DNA of 55,878 bases from Rhodoplanes elegans (GTDB lineage: Bacteria > Pseudomonadota > Alphaproteobacteria > Rhizobiales > Xanthobacteraceae). Below are positions 36,846-47,329 of this stretch, piece after piece. The stretch covers positions 1-55,878 of the forward strand of contig NZ_NHSK01000111.1 in assembly GCF_016653355.1 (NCBI RefSeq), written 5' to 3'. The notes below the pieces were generated by a model that ran no database searches, was not told where the DNA came from, and saw nothing but the letters and a program-made list of their open reading frames with translations. The translations under genes were made by a program, and so were the position numbers. Within the stretch, counting starts at the first letter, position 1. Each line of letters starts with the position of its first letter.

Positions 36846-37334
36846 ATGAGACTCGACCTCGCCGCCAAGCAGCTCTTCCTGTGGGAGTTCGTGCAGGCCA
36901 TCGGCCTGTCGATGCGCTATTTCTTCAAGCCGAAGCCCACCATCAACTATCCGTTCGAGAAGAACCCGCTGTCGCCGCGCTTTCGCGGCGAGCACGCGCT
37001 GCGCCGCTATCCGAACGGCGAGGAGCGCTGCATCGCCTGCAAGCTGTGCGAGGCGATCTGCCCGGCCCAGGCCATCACCATCGAGGCGGGGCCGCGCCGC
37101 AACGACGGCACGCGGCGCACCACGCGCTACGATATCGACATGGTGAAGTGCATCTACTGCGGCTACTGCCAAGAGGCGTGCCCGGTGGACGCGATCGTCG
37201 AGGGTCCGAACTTCGAGTTCGCCACCGAGACGCGCGAGGAGCTCTACTACGACAAGGCCCGCCTGCTCGGGAACGGCGACCGCTGGGAGCGCGAGATCGC
37301 CCAGAACATCGCGCTCGACGCGCCGTACCGGTGA
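36846..37334 (+). CDS. nuoI: NADH-quinone oxidoreductase subunit I
   Basis: The 23-kDa ferredoxin-like subunit, 162 residues, with two [4Fe-4S] clusters (N6a, N6b) that hand electrons to N2. Motifs are [16 protein letters not shown] and [16 protein letters not shown]. The amphipathic N-terminal helix and the typical start [14 protein letters not shown] are present. After its stop the operon is interrupted by 274 bp of palindromic repeats before nuoJ. Confidence 0.97.
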   Translation: MRLDLAAKQLFLWEFVQAIGLSMRYFFKPKPTINYPFEKNPLSPRFRGEHALRRYPNGEERCIACKLCEAICPAQAITIEAGPRRNDGTRRTTRYDIDMVKCIYCGYCQEACPVDAIVEGPNFEFATETREELYYDKARLLGNGDRWEREIAQNIALDAPYR

Positions 37335-37380
37335 GCGGGATGATCGCGTCTTCCCACCCCACGAACGCCGCGCCCCGGAC

Positions 37381-37560
37381 ACCTCTCCCCGCGTGCGGGG
37401 AGAGGTCGGATGTCGCGCGATCCGCGCGACATCCGGGTGAGGGGGCGTCGCCGCGAATCTCGTCTATGCGAATCTCGTGGTCTCTGCTCTGCGGAGACGT
37501 CCCCTCATCCGTCTCGCCGCGCCGCGGCGAGACACCTTCTCCCCGCGCGCGGGGAGAAGG
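37381..37560. repeat. Cluster of four perfect hairpins between nuoI and nuoJ
   Basis: Hairpin 1 at 37381-37406 (arms acctctccccgc / gcggggagaggt), hairpin 2 at 37408-37434 (ggatgtcgcgcg / cgcgcgacatcc), hairpin 3 at 37511-37533 (gtctcgccgc / gcggcgagac) and hairpin 4, a 26-bp palindrome at 37535-37560 (ccttctccccgcg / cgcggggagaagg). Elements 1 and 2 recur together at 46819-46880. The two halves (37381-37443 and 37501-37560) may be the ends of one composite element. No gene is encoded here. Confidence 0.85.
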
Positions 37561-37608
37561 AAGTCTGGCGCCGCGCCTCGTTCCGTTCGCCCCGCCGAGG
37601 ACGAAGTC

Positions 37609-38214
37609 ATGATCCCCGCGCTGTTCTTCTATCTGTTCGCCGGCGTCTGCGTCGCCTCCGCCGTGATGGTGGTGGCCTCGCGCAACCCGGTGCACTCGGT
37701 GATGTTCCTGATCCTGGCCTTCGTCAACGCGGCCGGCCTGTTCGTGATGATGGGCGCCGAGTTCCTGGCCCTGATCCTGATCGTCGTCTATGTCGGCGCC
37801 GTCGCGGTGCTGTTCCTGTTCGTCGTGATGATGCTCGACGTCGACTTCGCCGAGCTCAGGCGCGGCTTCGACAACTATCTCCCGATCGGCGCCCTGATCG
37901 GCATCGTGCTCCTGGTCGAGCTCCTGCTGATCGCCGGCGCCTGGGCGATCGGGCCCGGCGTGCCGAAGACCGTCGCGCTGCCGATCCCGACCGGAGTGAG
38001 CAACGCCGAGGCGCTCGGCCTCGTGCTCTACACGCGCTACGTCTACTTCTTCCAGGCGGCGGGCCTCGTGCTGCTGGTCGCGATGATCGGGGCGATCGTG
38101 CTGACGCTGCGCCACAAGCCCGGCGTCAAGCGGCAGTCGATCCCGGACCAGCTGATGCGCCGGAAAGAGGCGATCATCGAGCTCCGGAACGTCCGGCCGG
38201 GGCAGGGGCTGTGA
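37609..38214 (+). CDS. nuoJ: NADH-quinone oxidoreductase subunit J
   Basis: Membrane subunit of 201 residues with five helices, part of the E-channel next to the quinone site. The segment [21 protein letters not shown] and the long helix [18 protein letters not shown] with its conserved break are typical. ATG 37609 is the natural start; the frame is open back to 37477, but only across repeat sequence. A ribosome site (gagg, 37597-37600) is near. nuoK follows after 13 bp. Confidence 0.96.
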   Translation: MIPALFFYLFAGVCVASAVMVVASRNPVHSVMFLILAFVNAAGLFVMMGAEFLALILIVVYVGAVAVLFLFVVMMLDVDFAELRRGFDNYLPIGALIGIVLLVELLLIAGAWAIGPGVPKTVALPIPTGVSNAEALGLVLYTRYVYFFQAAGLVLLVAMIGAIVLTLRHKPGVKRQSIPDQLMRRKEAIIELRNVRPGQGL

Positions 38215-38227
38215 GGGGGACGCAAGG

Positions 38228-38536
38228 ATGACCATCGGCCTCGGCCATTATCTCGCGGTCGCCGCGATCCTGTTCACGATCGGGATCTTCGGCATCTTCC
38301 TCAACCGGCGGAACGTCATCATCATCCTGATGTCGGTCGAGCTGATCCTGCTCGCCGTCAACATCAACATGGTGGCCTTCTCGACCCACATGGGTGACCT
38401 GGTCGGGCAGGTGTTCGCCCTGATCATTCTCACCGTGGCGGCCGCCGAGGCGGCCATCGGGCTCGCGATCCTGGTCGTCTTCTTCCGCAATCGAGGCTCG
38501 ATCGCGGTCGAGGACATCAACCTCATGAAGGGCTGA
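38228..38536 (+). CDS. nuoK: NADH-quinone oxidoreductase subunit K
   Basis: Small membrane subunit of 102 residues with three helices (ND4L in mitochondria). The conserved glutamates in [15 protein letters not shown] and in [17 protein letters not shown], which carry protons, are present. Good start context (caagg just upstream of ATG 38228) and an 8-bp gap to nuoL. Confidence 0.97.
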   Translation: MTIGLGHYLAVAAILFTIGIFGIFLNRRNVIIILMSVELILLAVNINMVAFSTHMGDLVGQVFALIILTVAAAEAAIGLAILVVFFRNRGSIAVEDINLMKG

Positions 38537-38544
38537 GCGGCGCG

Positions 38545-40674
38545 ATGTACCAGGCCATCGTCTTCCTGCCCCTGCTGGGCTTCCTGATCGCCGCCGCGAT
38601 CGCCATCGTCGGCGCCCGCACGCTCCATCCGGGCGGGTATCCCGCGCCGGACGAGGAGCACGCGCACGCGGTGCCGCACGGCTCGGGCGCCCCCGATCCG
38701 CACGGCAGCCACACCGCCGTCCACGTGTCGCACGACGAGCATTCGCACGGTGCGCACGGCGCCGCGCATGGCGGCCACGACGACCATCACCACGCCGAGC
38801 CTGCGGCGCCCGGTTCGCGCGCCGCCGAGGTGGTGACGACCGTCCTGTTGTTCGTCTCCATGGCGCTGTCGTGGATCGCCTTCGCCCGCGTCGGCTTCGG
38901 CGGCGCGGAGGTGCGCGAGGCGATCGCCCCGTGGATCCTCTCCGGCGACCTCAAGGTCGAGTGGGCGCTGCGCGTCGACAGCCTGACCGCCGTGATGCTG
39001 GTGGTCGTCACCACCGTGTCGGCGCTCGTCCATCTCTATTCGATCGGCTACATGGTCGACGATCCGGACCGGCCGCGCTTCTTCGGCTACCTGTCGCTGT
39101 TCACCTTCGCGATGCTGATGCTGGTGACGGCCGACAACCTGGTCCAGCTGTTCTTCGGCTGGGAGGGCGTCGGCCTCGCGAGCTATCTGCTGATCGGCTT
39201 CTGGTACAAGAAGCCGTCGGCCTGCGCGGCCGCCATCAAGGCCTTCGTGGTCAACCGGGTCGGCGACTTCGGCTTCATGCTCGGCATCTTCGCCGTGTTC
39301 GTGATGACGGCGGCGGTCGACTTCGACACCGTCTTCGCCCAGGCGCCGTCGCTGGTCGGCAAGACGATCCACTTCCTGAGCTGGGATCTCGACGCGCTCA
39401 CCGTGATCTGCCTCCTCTTGTTCATGGGCGCGATGGGCAAGTCGGCGCAGTTCCTGCTGCACACCTGGCTGCCCGACGCCATGGAGGGCCCGACCCCGGT
39501 CTCGGCCCTGATCCACGCCGCCACCATGGTGACGGCCGGCGTGTTCATGGTGGCGCGCCTGTCGCCGCTGTTCGAGCTCGCACCCGTGGCGCTCGCCGTC
39601 GTCACCTTCATCGGCGCCACCACGGCGCTGTTCGCGGCGACGATCGGCCTCGTGCAGAACGACATCAAGCGCATCGTCGCCTACTCGACCTGCTCGCAGC
39701 TCGGCTACATGTTCGTCGCCATGGGCGTCGGCGCCTACTCGGTCGGCATGTACCACCTGTTCACGCATGCCTTCTTCAAGGCGCTCCTGTTCTTGGGTTC
39801 GGGCTCGGTGATCGTCGCGATGCATCACGAGCAGGACATCCGCCGGATGGGCGGGCTGCGCCTGAAGATCCCGTTCACCTACTGCATGATGCTGGTCGGC
39901 ACGCTGGCGCTCACCGGCTTCCCGCTCACCGCCGGCTACTTCTCCAAGGACGCCATCATCGAGGCGGCCTTCGCGAGCGAGCACGGCCATCACAACCCGA
40001 TGGCGCTCTACGCCTTCGTGTGCACCGTGGCGGCGGCGGCGCTCACCTCGTTCTACTCCTGGCGCCTGGTGTTCAAGACCTTCCACGGCGCGCCGCACGA
40101 CCGGCACCACTACGACAAGGCGCACGAGAGCCCGCTGCCGATGCTGATCCCGCTCGGCGTGCTCGCCGCCGGCTCGATCCTCGCCGGGGTGCCGTTCAAG
40201 GAGGCCTTCGCGGGCGACGGCGTGAAGGAGTTCTTCCGCAACTCGATCGTCGTCGGCGACATCCTGGGCGAGATGCACCACGTGCCCACTTGGGTCGTCT
40301 ATCTGCCGACCGTGATGATGGTCGCCGGCTTCGCGATCGCCTGGCTGTTTTACATCAAGGCGCCGTCGATCCCGCGCGCGCTCGCCAAGGGGCTCAAGCC
40401 GATCTACCTGTTCCTCCTGAACAAGTGGTACTTCGACGAGCTCTACGACCTGATCTTCGTGCGGCCCGCGATGTGGCTCGGCCGCACCCTGTGGAAGCAG
40501 GGTGACGGGGCGATCATCGACGGGCTCGGGCCGGACGGCGTCTCGGCCCGGGTGATCGACGTCACCCGCAACGTGATCCGGCTGCAGACCGGCTATCTCT
40601 ACCACTACGCCTTCGCGATGCTGATCGGCGTGTCGGCCTTCGTGACGTGGTTCATGATCTGGGGAGCCCGGTGA
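38545..40674 (+). CDS. nuoL: NADH-quinone oxidoreductase subunit L, with a His-rich insertion
   Basis: Distal proton-pumping antiporter-like subunit (ND5), 709 residues, larger than E. coli NuoL (613). Core signatures such as [39 protein letters not shown] and [12 protein letters not shown] are intact, and the long lateral helix region follows in the C-terminal part. Oddity: between helix 1 (about 4-24) and helix 2 (about 95-112) there is an insertion rich in histidine (residues 28-83, nucleotides 38626-38793), with 16 His in 56 residues and many His-Asp/Ser/Gly pairs. Such a loop could bind Zn or Ni, or may be a harmless linker. Its codon use matches the gene. The TGA overlaps nuoM by one base. 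Confidence 0.95.
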   Translation: MYQAIVFLPLLGFLIAAAIAIVGARTLHPGGYPAPDEEHAHAVPHGSGAPDPHGSHTAVHVSHDEHSHGAHGAAHGGHDDHHHAEPAAPGSRAAEVVTTVLLFVSMALSWIAFARVGFGGAEVREAIAPWILSGDLKVEWALRVDSLTAVMLVVVTTVSALVHLYSIGYMVDDPDRPRFFGYLSLFTFAMLMLVTADNLVQLFFGWEGVGLASYLLIGFWYKKPSACAAAIKAFVVNRVGDFGFMLGIFAVFVMTAAVDFDTVFAQAPSLVGKTIHFLSWDLDALTVICLLLFMGAMGKSAQFLLHTWLPDAMEGPTPVSALIHAATMVTAGVFMVARLSPLFELAPVALAVVTFIGATTALFAATIGLVQNDIKRIVAYSTCSQLGYMFVAMGVGAYSVGMYHLFTHAFFKALLFLGSGSVIVAMHHEQDIRRMGGLRLKIPFTYCMMLVGTLALTGFPLTAGYFSKDAIIEAAFASEHGHHNPMALYAFVCTVAAAALTSFYSWRLVFKTFHGAPHDRHHYDKAHESPLPMLIPLGVLAAGSILAGVPFKEAFAGDGVKEFFRNSIVVGDILGEMHHVPTWVVYLPTVMMVAGFAIAWLFYIKAPSIPRALAKGLKPIYLFLLNKWYFDELYDLIFVRPAMWLGRTLWKQGDGAIIDGLGPDGVSARVIDVTRNVIRLQTGYLYHYAFAMLIGVSAFVTWFMIWGAR

Positions 40675-42248
40675 TGGCCAGCTGGCCCGTCCTTTCCGTC
40701 ACCATCTTCCTGCCGCTCCTCGGCGCGCTGCTGATTATGATGCTGCGCGCCGAGGACGACTCGGTGAAGACCAACGCGCGCTGGATCGCGCTGTGGACGA
40801 CCGTGATCACCTTCGCGGTGTCGCTCGTCATGGTCTGGCGCTTCGACGCCGGCTCGACCGAGTTCCAGTTCGCCGAGAAGGCTCCCTGGCTCGCCGGCAC
40901 CATCAGCTACCACGTCGGCGTCGACGGCATCTCGCTGCCCTTCGTGATCCTCACCACGGCGCTGATGCCCTTGTGCATCGTCGCCAGCTGGAAGCCGATC
41001 CAGAAGCGCGTGAAGGAGTACATGGTCGCGTTCCTGGTGCTCGAGACCATGATGACCGGCACCTTCGCGGCTCTCGACGTCGTCGTCTTCTACCTGTTCT
41101 TCGAAGGCGGCCTGATCCCGATGTTCCTGATCATCGGGGTGTGGGGCGGTCCGCGCCGCGTCTATGCGAGCTTCAAGTTCTTCCTCTACACGTTGCTCGG
41201 CTCGGTGCTGATGCTGCTCGCCATCATGGCGATGTACGGCAACGCCGGCACGACCGACATCCCGACGCTGCTCGCGCACGACTTCCCGCGCAATCTGCAG
41301 ACCTGGGCGTGGCTCGCCTTCTTCGCCTCCTTCGCGGTGAAGATGCCGATGTGGCCGGTGCACACCTGGCTGCCGGACGCCCACGTCGAGGCCCCGACGG
41401 CCGGCTCCGTGGTGCTGGCCGCCGTGCTCCTGAAGATGGGCGGCTACGGCTTCCTGCGCTTCTCGCTGCCGATGTTCCCGGAGGCGTCGGAGTTCTTCGC
41501 GCCGATGGTGTTCGTCCTCTCGGTGGTGGCGATCGTCTACACGTCGCTCGTCGCCCTCATGCAGGAGGACGTCAAGAAGCTGATCGCCTACTCGTCGGTC
41601 GCCCATATGGGCTTCGTCACGATGGGCATCTTCGCCGGCAACCAGCAGGGCATCGCCGGCAGCGTCTTCCAGATGATCTCGCACGGCATCGTGTCGGGCG
41701 CGCTGTTCCTCTGCGTCGGCGTCATCTACGACCGCATGCACACCCGCGAGATCGCCGCCTATGGCGGCCTCGTCAACCGCATGCCCGTCTACGCGACGAT
41801 CTTCATGATCTTCACGCTGGCCAATGTCGGCCTGCCGGGCACGTCGGGCTTCATTGGCGAGTTCCTCACCCTGATGGGCGCCTTCCAGGTCAACACCTGG
41901 GTCGCGTTCTTCGCCAGCTTCGGCATCATCCTGTCGGCCTGCTACGCGCTGTGGCTCTACCGCAAGGTGGTGTTCGGGGCGCTGGAGAAGCCGTCGCTCG
42001 CGCATATCCGCGACGTCGAGCCGCGCGAGATCGCGATCTTCGCGCCGCTCATCGTCCTGACGATCTGGTTCGGCGTCTACCCGAAGCCCGTCATAGACAT
42101 GTCGGCGGCCTCGATCCAGGCGCTCGTGCAGGACTATCAGGACGCGATCAAGACCGCCGCCGGCGCGGCGCCCGAGATCGCCGGCAAGTCCGCTGCCTCG
42201 ACCGCCTCCGAGATCGCCACCAAGACCGCCGCCGCCCTCGGCCGCTGA
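40674..42248 (+). CDS. nuoM: NADH-quinone oxidoreductase subunit M
   Basis: Antiporter-like membrane subunit (ND4), 524 residues with about 14 helices. Conserved strings are [17 protein letters not shown] (with the essential Glu), [18 protein letters not shown] and [17 protein letters not shown] 40674 overlaps the nuoL stop by one base, so translation is coupled; an upstream ATG at 40647 lies inside nuoL and is not used. The C-terminal 40 or so residues are an Ala/Lys/Thr-rich tail beyond the family core. Confidence 0.96.
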   Translation: MASWPVLSVTIFLPLLGALLIMMLRAEDDSVKTNARWIALWTTVITFAVSLVMVWRFDAGSTEFQFAEKAPWLAGTISYHVGVDGISLPFVILTTALMPLCIVASWKPIQKRVKEYMVAFLVLETMMTGTFAALDVVVFYLFFEGGLIPMFLIIGVWGGPRRVYASFKFFLYTLLGSVLMLLAIMAMYGNAGTTDIPTLLAHDFPRNLQTWAWLAFFASFAVKMPMWPVHTWLPDAHVEAPTAGSVVLAAVLLKMGGYGFLRFSLPMFPEASEFFAPMVFVLSVVAIVYTSLVALMQEDVKKLIAYSSVAHMGFVTMGIFAGNQQGIAGSVFQMISHGIVSGALFLCVGVIYDRMHTREIAAYGGLVNRMPVYATIFMIFTLANVGLPGTSGFIGEFLTLMGAFQVNTWVAFFASFGIILSACYALWLYRKVVFGALEKPSLAHIRDVEPREIAIFAPLIVLTIWFGVYPKPVIDMSAASIQALVQDYQDAIKTAAGAAPEIAGKSAASTASEIATKTAAALGR

Positions 42249-42269
42249 CCGGACAAGAACGGCATCCCG

Positions 42270-43706
42270 ATGAACAACCTCGCCGAGCTTCCCGCCCTCT
42301 ACCCGGCCATGCCCGAGATCGTGCTCGCGGCCGGCGCCATGGTGCTGATCCTGATGGGCGCCTTCCGGGGAAATCAGTCGACCGGCGCCGTCTCGGGCTT
42401 CGCCGTCATGCTGCTGATCGCGGCGGGCGTCGTCGTCGCGCTGATGCCGGCCGAGACACAGACCACCTTCGGCGGCAGCTTCGTGCTCGACCCGTATGCG
42501 AAGTTCTTCAAGCTGCTGGCGCTGATCGGCTCGGCCGTCGCGATCGTGATGTCGGGCGAGTTCCTGTCGTCGCCGGACCGGGCGCGCTTCGAGTATCCGG
42601 TGCTGATCGTGCTCGCCACCACCGGCATGCTGATGCTGATCTCGGCCGGCGACCTGATCGCGCTCTATCTCGGGCTCGAGCTGATGAGCCTGTCGCTCTA
42701 CGTCGTCGCCGCGATCGATCGTGACAAGCTGAAGTCGACCGAGGCCGGGCTGAAGTACTTCGTCCTCGGCGCGCTGTCGTCGGGCATGCTGCTTTACGGC
42801 GCCTCGCTGGTCTACGGCTCGACCGGCAGCGTCACCTTCGCCGGGATCGCGCAGGGCGCGGCCGCGGGCGGGGTGGGGCTCACCTTCGGGCTCGTCTTCC
42901 TGCTCGCCGGCCTGTGCTTCAAGATCTCGGCGGTGCCGTTCCACATGTGGACGCCCGACGTCTACGAGGGCGCGCCGACGCCGATCACGGCGTTCTTCGC
43001 CGCCGCGCCGAAGGTCGCCGCCATGGCCGTGTTCGTCCGGCTCGCCACCACGGCGTTCCCGACCGTGGTGCCGCAGTGGCAGCAGATCGTCGTGTTCGTC
43101 TCGATCGCCTCGATGGCGCTCGGCTCCTTCGCGGCGATCGGCCAGACCAACATCAAGCGGCTGATGGCCTACTCGTCGATCGGCCATATGGGCTTCGCGC
43201 TGATCGGGCTCGCCGCCGGCACGGCCGAAGGCGTCCAGGGCGTGCTGATCTACATGGCCATCTATGTCGCCATGACGCTCGGCACCTTCGCCTGCATCAT
43301 CGCGATGAAGCGGGAGGAGGGGCCGGTCGAGAACATTTCCGATCTCGCGGGCCTCGCGCGCACCAAGCCCGGAGTCGCCTTCCTGCTCGGCATGATGATG
43401 TTCTCGCTCGCCGGCGTCCCGCCGCTCGCCGGTTTCTTCGCCAAGTTCTACGTGTTCCTCGCCGCCGTGAACGCCGGCCTCTATGCGCTCGCCGTCATCG
43501 GCGTGGTGACGAGCGTCGTGGGCGCCTACTACTATCTCGCCATCGTCAAGGTGATGTATTTCGACGAGCCGGCGCCGGCGCTCTCGCCGATGCGCGGCGA
43601 GCTCGGCGTGGTGCTCACCGTGACCGGGCTGTTCGTCCTCCTGTTCTTCGTCTGGCCGGCCCCGCTGGTCGACGCCGCCTCGGCGGCGGCGAAGTCGCTG
43701 TTCTGA
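42270..43706 (+). CDS. nuoN: NADH-quinone oxidoreductase subunit N
   Basis: Third antiporter-like subunit (ND2), 478 residues. Signatures are [16 protein letters not shown] (with the conserved Glu), [20 protein letters not shown] and [15 protein letters not shown]. It starts 21 bp after nuoM and closes the nuo operon. A palindromic repeat cluster follows at 43731-43829, before birA. Confidence 0.97.
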   Translation: MNNLAELPALYPAMPEIVLAAGAMVLILMGAFRGNQSTGAVSGFAVMLLIAAGVVVALMPAETQTTFGGSFVLDPYAKFFKLLALIGSAVAIVMSGEFLSSPDRARFEYPVLIVLATTGMLMLISAGDLIALYLGLELMSLSLYVVAAIDRDKLKSTEAGLKYFVLGALSSGMLLYGASLVYGSTGSVTFAGIAQGAAAGGVGLTFGLVFLLAGLCFKISAVPFHMWTPDVYEGAPTPITAFFAAAPKVAAMAVFVRLATTAFPTVVPQWQQIVVFVSIASMALGSFAAIGQTNIKRLMAYSSIGHMGFALIGLAAGTAEGVQGVLIYMAIYVAMTLGTFACIIAMKREEGPVENISDLAGLARTKPGVAFLLGMMMFSLAGVPPLAGFFAKFYVFLAAVNAGLYALAVIGVVTSVVGAYYYLAIVKVMYFDEPAPALSPMRGELGVVLTVTGLFVLLFFVWPAPLVDAASAAAKSLF

Positions 43707-43730
43707 TGAACTGAGCGCCGAACCGTCACC

Positions 43731-43829
43731 CTGAGGTGCTCGCCGCAGGCGAGCCTCGAAGGGCGACGGCCGAAGCGCTGCGGCCGCATCCTTCGAGGCC
43801 CGGCTTCGCCGGGCGCCTCAGGATGACGG
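43731..43829. repeat. Palindromic repeat cluster between nuoN and birA
   Basis: Two long imperfect hairpins: ccctgaggtgctcgccg with its partly complementary partner ending cgaaggg, and catccttcgaggcc...ggcgcctcaggatg, whose loop is itself a hairpin (cccggcttcgccggg). The CCTTCGAGGC/CTCAGGATGAC motif is a widespread alphaproteobacterial intergenic repeat, and a related copy lies at 47385-47505. It may end the nuo transcript. Confidence 0.75.
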
Positions 43830-43845
43830 AGAGAGGGCGGGCGGC

Positions 43846-44652
43846 TTGCCAGACGCTTTCATCACCGGCACGACGCTCGGACTCGGCGCCGCCGACATCC
43901 CGCACCTCGCCTTCCAGGCGATCGACTCCACCAACGCCGAGGCGCTGCGGCGCGCCCGCGATGGCGAGACCGGGCCGGTGTGGATCACGGCCGAACGCCA
44001 GAGCGCGGGGCGGGGGCGGCGTGGCCGTGCCTGGACGTCGGCGTCGGGTAACCTGTTCGCGAGCCTGTTGCTGGCCGATCCGGCGCCGATCCCGGAAGCC
44101 TCGCAGATCTCTTTCGTCACGGCGCTCGCCGTGCACGACGCGGTCTGCGCCGTCGCGCCGTCGCTCGCGCCCCGGCTGACGCTGAAGTGGCCGAACGACC
44201 TCCTGTGCGGCGGCAGGAAGCTCTCCGGCATTCTGGTCGAAGGCGAGACCCGGCACGGCCTCGTGGTGGTGGTCGGCATCGGGATCAACTGCGCCCATCA
44301 TCCCGACGACACGCTCTATCCGGCGACCGACCTCGCCGCCGAGGGCGCCGCGGCGAGCCCGGCCGCCGTGTTCCTGGCGCTCGCCGGCGCCATGCGGGCG
44401 CGTCTCGCCGAATGGGACCGCAGCCGCGGCTTCGCCTCGATTCGCGACGCGTGGCTCGCCCGCGGACCGGTGCCCGGGACCCCGCTGATGGTGCGATTCG
44501 AGGGGACCGAGACGGCCGGGCGATTCGAGACCATCGACGGCCACGGGAATCTGCTAATCACCGGTGACGAGGGCGTCCAGAAGATCGCCGCCGGCGACGT
44601 GTTTCCGCTTCACCGGCCGGACGCGCTCCCCTCGAACCGGCGCGACGCATGA
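43846..44652 (+). CDS. birA: Biotin--[acetyl-CoA-carboxylase] ligase
   Basis: Monofunctional biotin-protein ligase of 268 residues. It activates biotin to biotinyl-AMP and attaches it to a lysine of carboxylases. The biotin/AMP motif GRGRRGRAW, the conserved KWPNDLLCGGRKLSGIL and VGIGINCAH are present. There is no N-terminal helix-turn-helix, so unlike E. coli BirA it is not a repressor. The start is a TTG at 43846 (protein begins MPDAFITG) with a gagaggg site upstream. It overlaps rnj by four bases (ATGA). The nuoN-birA order is typical in this order of bacteria. Confidence 0.95.
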   Translation: MPDAFITGTTLGLGAADIPHLAFQAIDSTNAEALRRARDGETGPVWITAERQSAGRGRRGRAWTSASGNLFASLLLADPAPIPEASQISFVTALAVHDAVCAVAPSLAPRLTLKWPNDLLCGGRKLSGILVEGETRHGLVVVVGIGINCAHHPDDTLYPATDLAAEGAAASPAAVFLALAGAMRARLAEWDRSRGFASIRDAWLARGPVPGTPLMVRFEGTETAGRFETIDGHGNLLITGDEGVQKIAAGDVFPLHRPDALPSNRRDA

Positions 44653-46322
44653 TCACCAAGGCCGACGAGCTCGTCTACGCCCCGCTCGGCGGGGTCGGCG
44701 AGATCGGGATGAATCTCTCCGTCTACGGCTACGGCAGCGGCCGGAAGAAAGCCTGGATCGCGGTCGATCTCGGCGTGTCCTTCGGGGGCGGCGAGGATCT
44801 GCCGGGCGTCGATCTCGTGATGCCGGACATCCGATTCCTGCTGGAGGAGCGCAAGAGCCTTCACGGCCTGATCCTCACCCACGGCCACGAGGACCATTTC
44901 GGCGCCATCATCGACCTGTGGCCGCGCCTGAAGGTGCCGATCTTCGCGACGCCCTTCACGGCCGCGCTGTTCGAGGCGAAGCGCCAGGCGGAGCCCGGCG
45001 CGCCGGAGATTCCCGTCAACGTCGTGCCGCTCGGCGGCACGATCAAGCTCGGCCCGTTCACGGTCGAGCTCTGCTCGATGTCGCATTCGATCCCCGAGTC
45101 GAACGCCCTGATCATCGGCACGCCGCTCGGCAAGGTCCTGCACACCGGCGACTGGAAGCTCGACCCGACGCCCGTGGTCGGCCCGGCGACCGACGAGGCG
45201 CGGCTGCGCCGGCTCGGCGAGGAAGGGTGCCTCGCCCTGGTCGGCGACTCGACCAACGCGGTGCGCGACGGCCGCTCGCCCTCCGAGAGCGAGGTCGGCG
45301 CGACGCTGGCGAAGCTGATCGCCGCGGCGCCCCAGCGCGTCGCCATCACCACCTTCGCGTCGCATGTCGCGCGCATCCGCTCGATCGCGCTCGCCGCCCG
45401 CGACTGCGGCCGCGAAGTCGTGCTGGTCGGCCGTGCCATGGAACGTGTCGTCCAGGTGGCACGCGAGACCGGCCATCTCGACGGCGTGCCGGAGTTCCGC
45501 TCCGCCTCGAACTACGGCTACTTCCCCCGCGACAAGGTGGTCGCGTTGTGCACGGGCAGCCAGGGCGAGCCGCGCGCCGCGCTCGCCCGCATCGCCTCCG
45601 ACTCGCATCCCGAGATCGGTCTCGCCAAGGGCGACCAGGTGATCTTCTCGTCGCGCACGATTCCCGGCAACGAGAAGGCCGTGAACAAGATCATCAACGG
45701 CCTGGTCGCTCAGGGCGTGGAGGTGATCACCGAGCGCGATCATCTCGTCCATGTCTCGGGCCATCCGCGCCGCGACGAGCTGAAGGAGCTGCTCGGCTGG
45801 GTGAAGCCGAGCATCATGATTCCGGTCCACGGCGAGCCCCTGCACCTCGCGGCGCATGCGAAGCTCGCCCGCTCGCTCGGCGTGCCCGAGGTCGTCGGCT
45901 GCCGCAACGGCGACCTCGTGCGCCTCGCGCCGGGGCCGGCCGGCATCGTCGACGAGGTGCCGCAGGGCCGCCTCTACAAGGACGGTTATCTCATCGTCGA
46001 GGCCGAGGCCCGCACGGTCGCGGACCGCCGGCGGCTCGGCTTCGTCGGGGTCGTGTCGGTCGCGCTCGCGCTCGACGAGACCGGCACGCTCTGCTCCGAC
46101 CCGGAGGTCGAGCTGATCGGCATCCCGGAGAACGACGGCCGCGGCAAGAGCTTCGCGGCGCAGGCCGTACAGACCGCGCTGGAGACGGTCGAGCATCTGC
46201 CGCGCGCCCGCCGGCGCGACCCGGACACGGTCGCCGAGGCGGTGCGGCGCGCGGTGCGGGGCGGCATTGCGGCGTCCTGGGGCAAGAAGCCGCTCTGCCT
46301 CGTACACGTACTGACAGTCTGA
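44649..46322 (+). CDS. rnj: Ribonuclease J
   Basis: Metallo-beta-lactamase/beta-CASP ribonuclease of 557 residues, with 5'-3' exonuclease and endonuclease activity in mRNA decay and rRNA maturation. The zinc motif HGHEDHFGA (His78, His80, Asp82, His83), the distal VHTGDWKLDPTPVV-type region (as LHTGDWKLD) and the beta-CASP motif VHVSGHPRRDEL are present. ATG 44649 overlaps the birA stop. In alphaproteobacteria it sits in this birA-rnj-mce arrangement, as here. Confidence 0.95.
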   Translation: MITKADELVYAPLGGVGEIGMNLSVYGYGSGRKKAWIAVDLGVSFGGGEDLPGVDLVMPDIRFLLEERKSLHGLILTHGHEDHFGAIIDLWPRLKVPIFATPFTAALFEAKRQAEPGAPEIPVNVVPLGGTIKLGPFTVELCSMSHSIPESNALIIGTPLGKVLHTGDWKLDPTPVVGPATDEARLRRLGEEGCLALVGDSTNAVRDGRSPSESEVGATLAKLIAAAPQRVAITTFASHVARIRSIALAARDCGREVVLVGRAMERVVQVARETGHLDGVPEFRSASNYGYFPRDKVVALCTGSQGEPRAALARIASDSHPEIGLAKGDQVIFSSRTIPGNEKAVNKIINGLVAQGVEVITERDHLVHVSGHPRRDELKELLGWVKPSIMIPVHGEPLHLAAHAKLARSLGVPEVVGCRNGDLVRLAPGPAGIVDEVPQGRLYKDGYLIVEAEARTVADRRRLGFVGVVSVALALDETGTLCSDPEVELIGIPENDGRGKSFAAQAVQTALETVEHLPRARRRDPDTVAEAVRRAVRGGIAASWGKKPLCLVHVLTV

Positions 46323-46393
46323 CCGGCCGCGATCGGGCATAAAGGGGCAACGGCCGCGCGGGTGGTCCGCGACGCCAGCCAAAGGGGACCGAC

Positions 46394-46798
46394 ATGATCG
46401 GACGTCTCAACCATGTCGCGATCGCCGTGGGCGATCTGGAGAAGGCCTGCAAGCTCTACCGCGAGACCATGGGGGCGAAGGTCTCCGAGCCGCTGCCGCA
46501 GCCGGCCCACGGCGTCACCGTGGTGTTCATCGAGCTGCCCAACACCAAGGTCGAGCTCTTGCATCCGCTCGGCGAGAACTCGCCGATCGCCAAGTTCCTG
46601 GAGAAGAGCCCGGACGGCGGCATCCACCACATCTGCTACGAGGTCGACGACATCCTCGCGGCCCGCGACCGGCTCAAGGCCGGCGGCGCCCGCGTGCTCG
46701 GCGACGGCAACCCGAAGATCGGCGCCCACGGCAAGCCGGTGCTGTTCCTCCACCCGAAGGACTTCAACGGCACGCTCGTCGAGCTCGAGCAGGCGTAG
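46394..46798 (+). CDS. mce: Methylmalonyl-CoA epimerase
   Basis: Cytosolic vicinal-oxygen-chelate enzyme of 134 residues that interconverts (R)- and (S)-methylmalonyl-CoA in propionate degradation. It starts MIGRLNHVAIAVGDLEKA, with the first metal His in LNHVAI, a second in GIHHICYEVDD, and a C-terminal Glu in GTLVELEQA. Length is normal. It is 71 bp downstream of rnj and is probably expressed separately or by read-through. A repeat cluster follows its stop. Confidence 0.95.
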   Translation: MIGRLNHVAIAVGDLEKACKLYRETMGAKVSEPLPQPAHGVTVVFIELPNTKVELLHPLGENSPIAKFLEKSPDGGIHHICYEVDDILAARDRLKAGGARVLGDGNPKIGAHGKPVLFLHPKDFNGTLVELEQA

Positions 46799-46818
46799 AA
46801 GGCAGGGACGTTGCTCAC

Positions 46819-46963
46819 ACCTCTCCCCAGCGGGGAGAGGTCGGATCTCGCGCATCGGCGCGCGATCCGGGTGAGGGGGTGCCGAGTTCTCCAACTGCTC
46901 CGTAAACCCTCACCTCGGTCGCGAGCTGCGCTCGCGCCCGACCCTCTCCCTCAGGGAGAGGGT
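46819..46963. repeat. CTCTCCCC-family repeat cluster between mce and the DUF1467 gene
   Basis: Hairpin arms acctctcccc (46819-46828) and ggggagaggt (46832-46841), then a second imperfect hairpin (ggatctcgcgc / gcgcgcgatcc), then accctctccc (46941-46950) and gggagagggt (46954-46963). The first two hairpins repeat the order seen at 37381-37434 in the nuo operon. A further small hairpin, gcgagctgcgctcgc, lies between them. Confidence 0.8.
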
Positions 46964-47030
46964 GGCTGTCTGCCCTTGGCGATCGCTTCGAGACGAATCG
47001 ACACTACGAACCTGACGGGCACTCACCCCC

Positions 47031-47306
47031 ATGCCCTGGACGACCTTTGCGGCCATCTACTTCGTCACCTGGTGGATCGTGCTGTTCGCGATCCTGCCGT
47101 TCGGCGTGCGCTCGCAGCACGAGACCGGCGACATCTCGCCCGGCACCGATCCAGGCGCGCCAGCGGCGCCGCGGCTCCTCGCCAAGGCCGGCTGGACTAC
47201 GCTCGTCACCACGGCGCTGGTCGGCGCCTTCTGGGGCGCCGTGACGGGCGGCGCCATCGACATGGAGCGATTCGCGACGCTGTGGGGCCTGTTCCCGCGG
47301 CACTGA
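47031..47306 (+). CDS. DUF1467 family small membrane protein
   Basis: Membrane protein of 91 residues with two hydrophobic helices (about 5-24 and 55-75). The strings YFVTWWIVLFAILPFGVRSQ and DPGAPAAPRL are the hallmark of the DUF1467 family, found almost only in alphaproteobacteria and usually located, as here, between mce and proS. Function is unknown. Length is standard. The start ATG 47031 has no strong ribosome site. Confidence 0.92.
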   Translation: MPWTTFAAIYFVTWWIVLFAILPFGVRSQHETGDISPGTDPGAPAAPRLLAKAGWTTLVTTALVGAFWGAVTGGAIDMERFATLWGLFPRH

Positions 47307-47329
47307 CGCCGCCCCGGACAACCGTCGCC

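Noticed and set aside
37381-37560. A CRISPR-like array of short repeats between nuoI and nuoJ
   Set aside because: The units are individual hairpins with different sequences, not identical direct repeats with regular spacers, and there are no cas genes.
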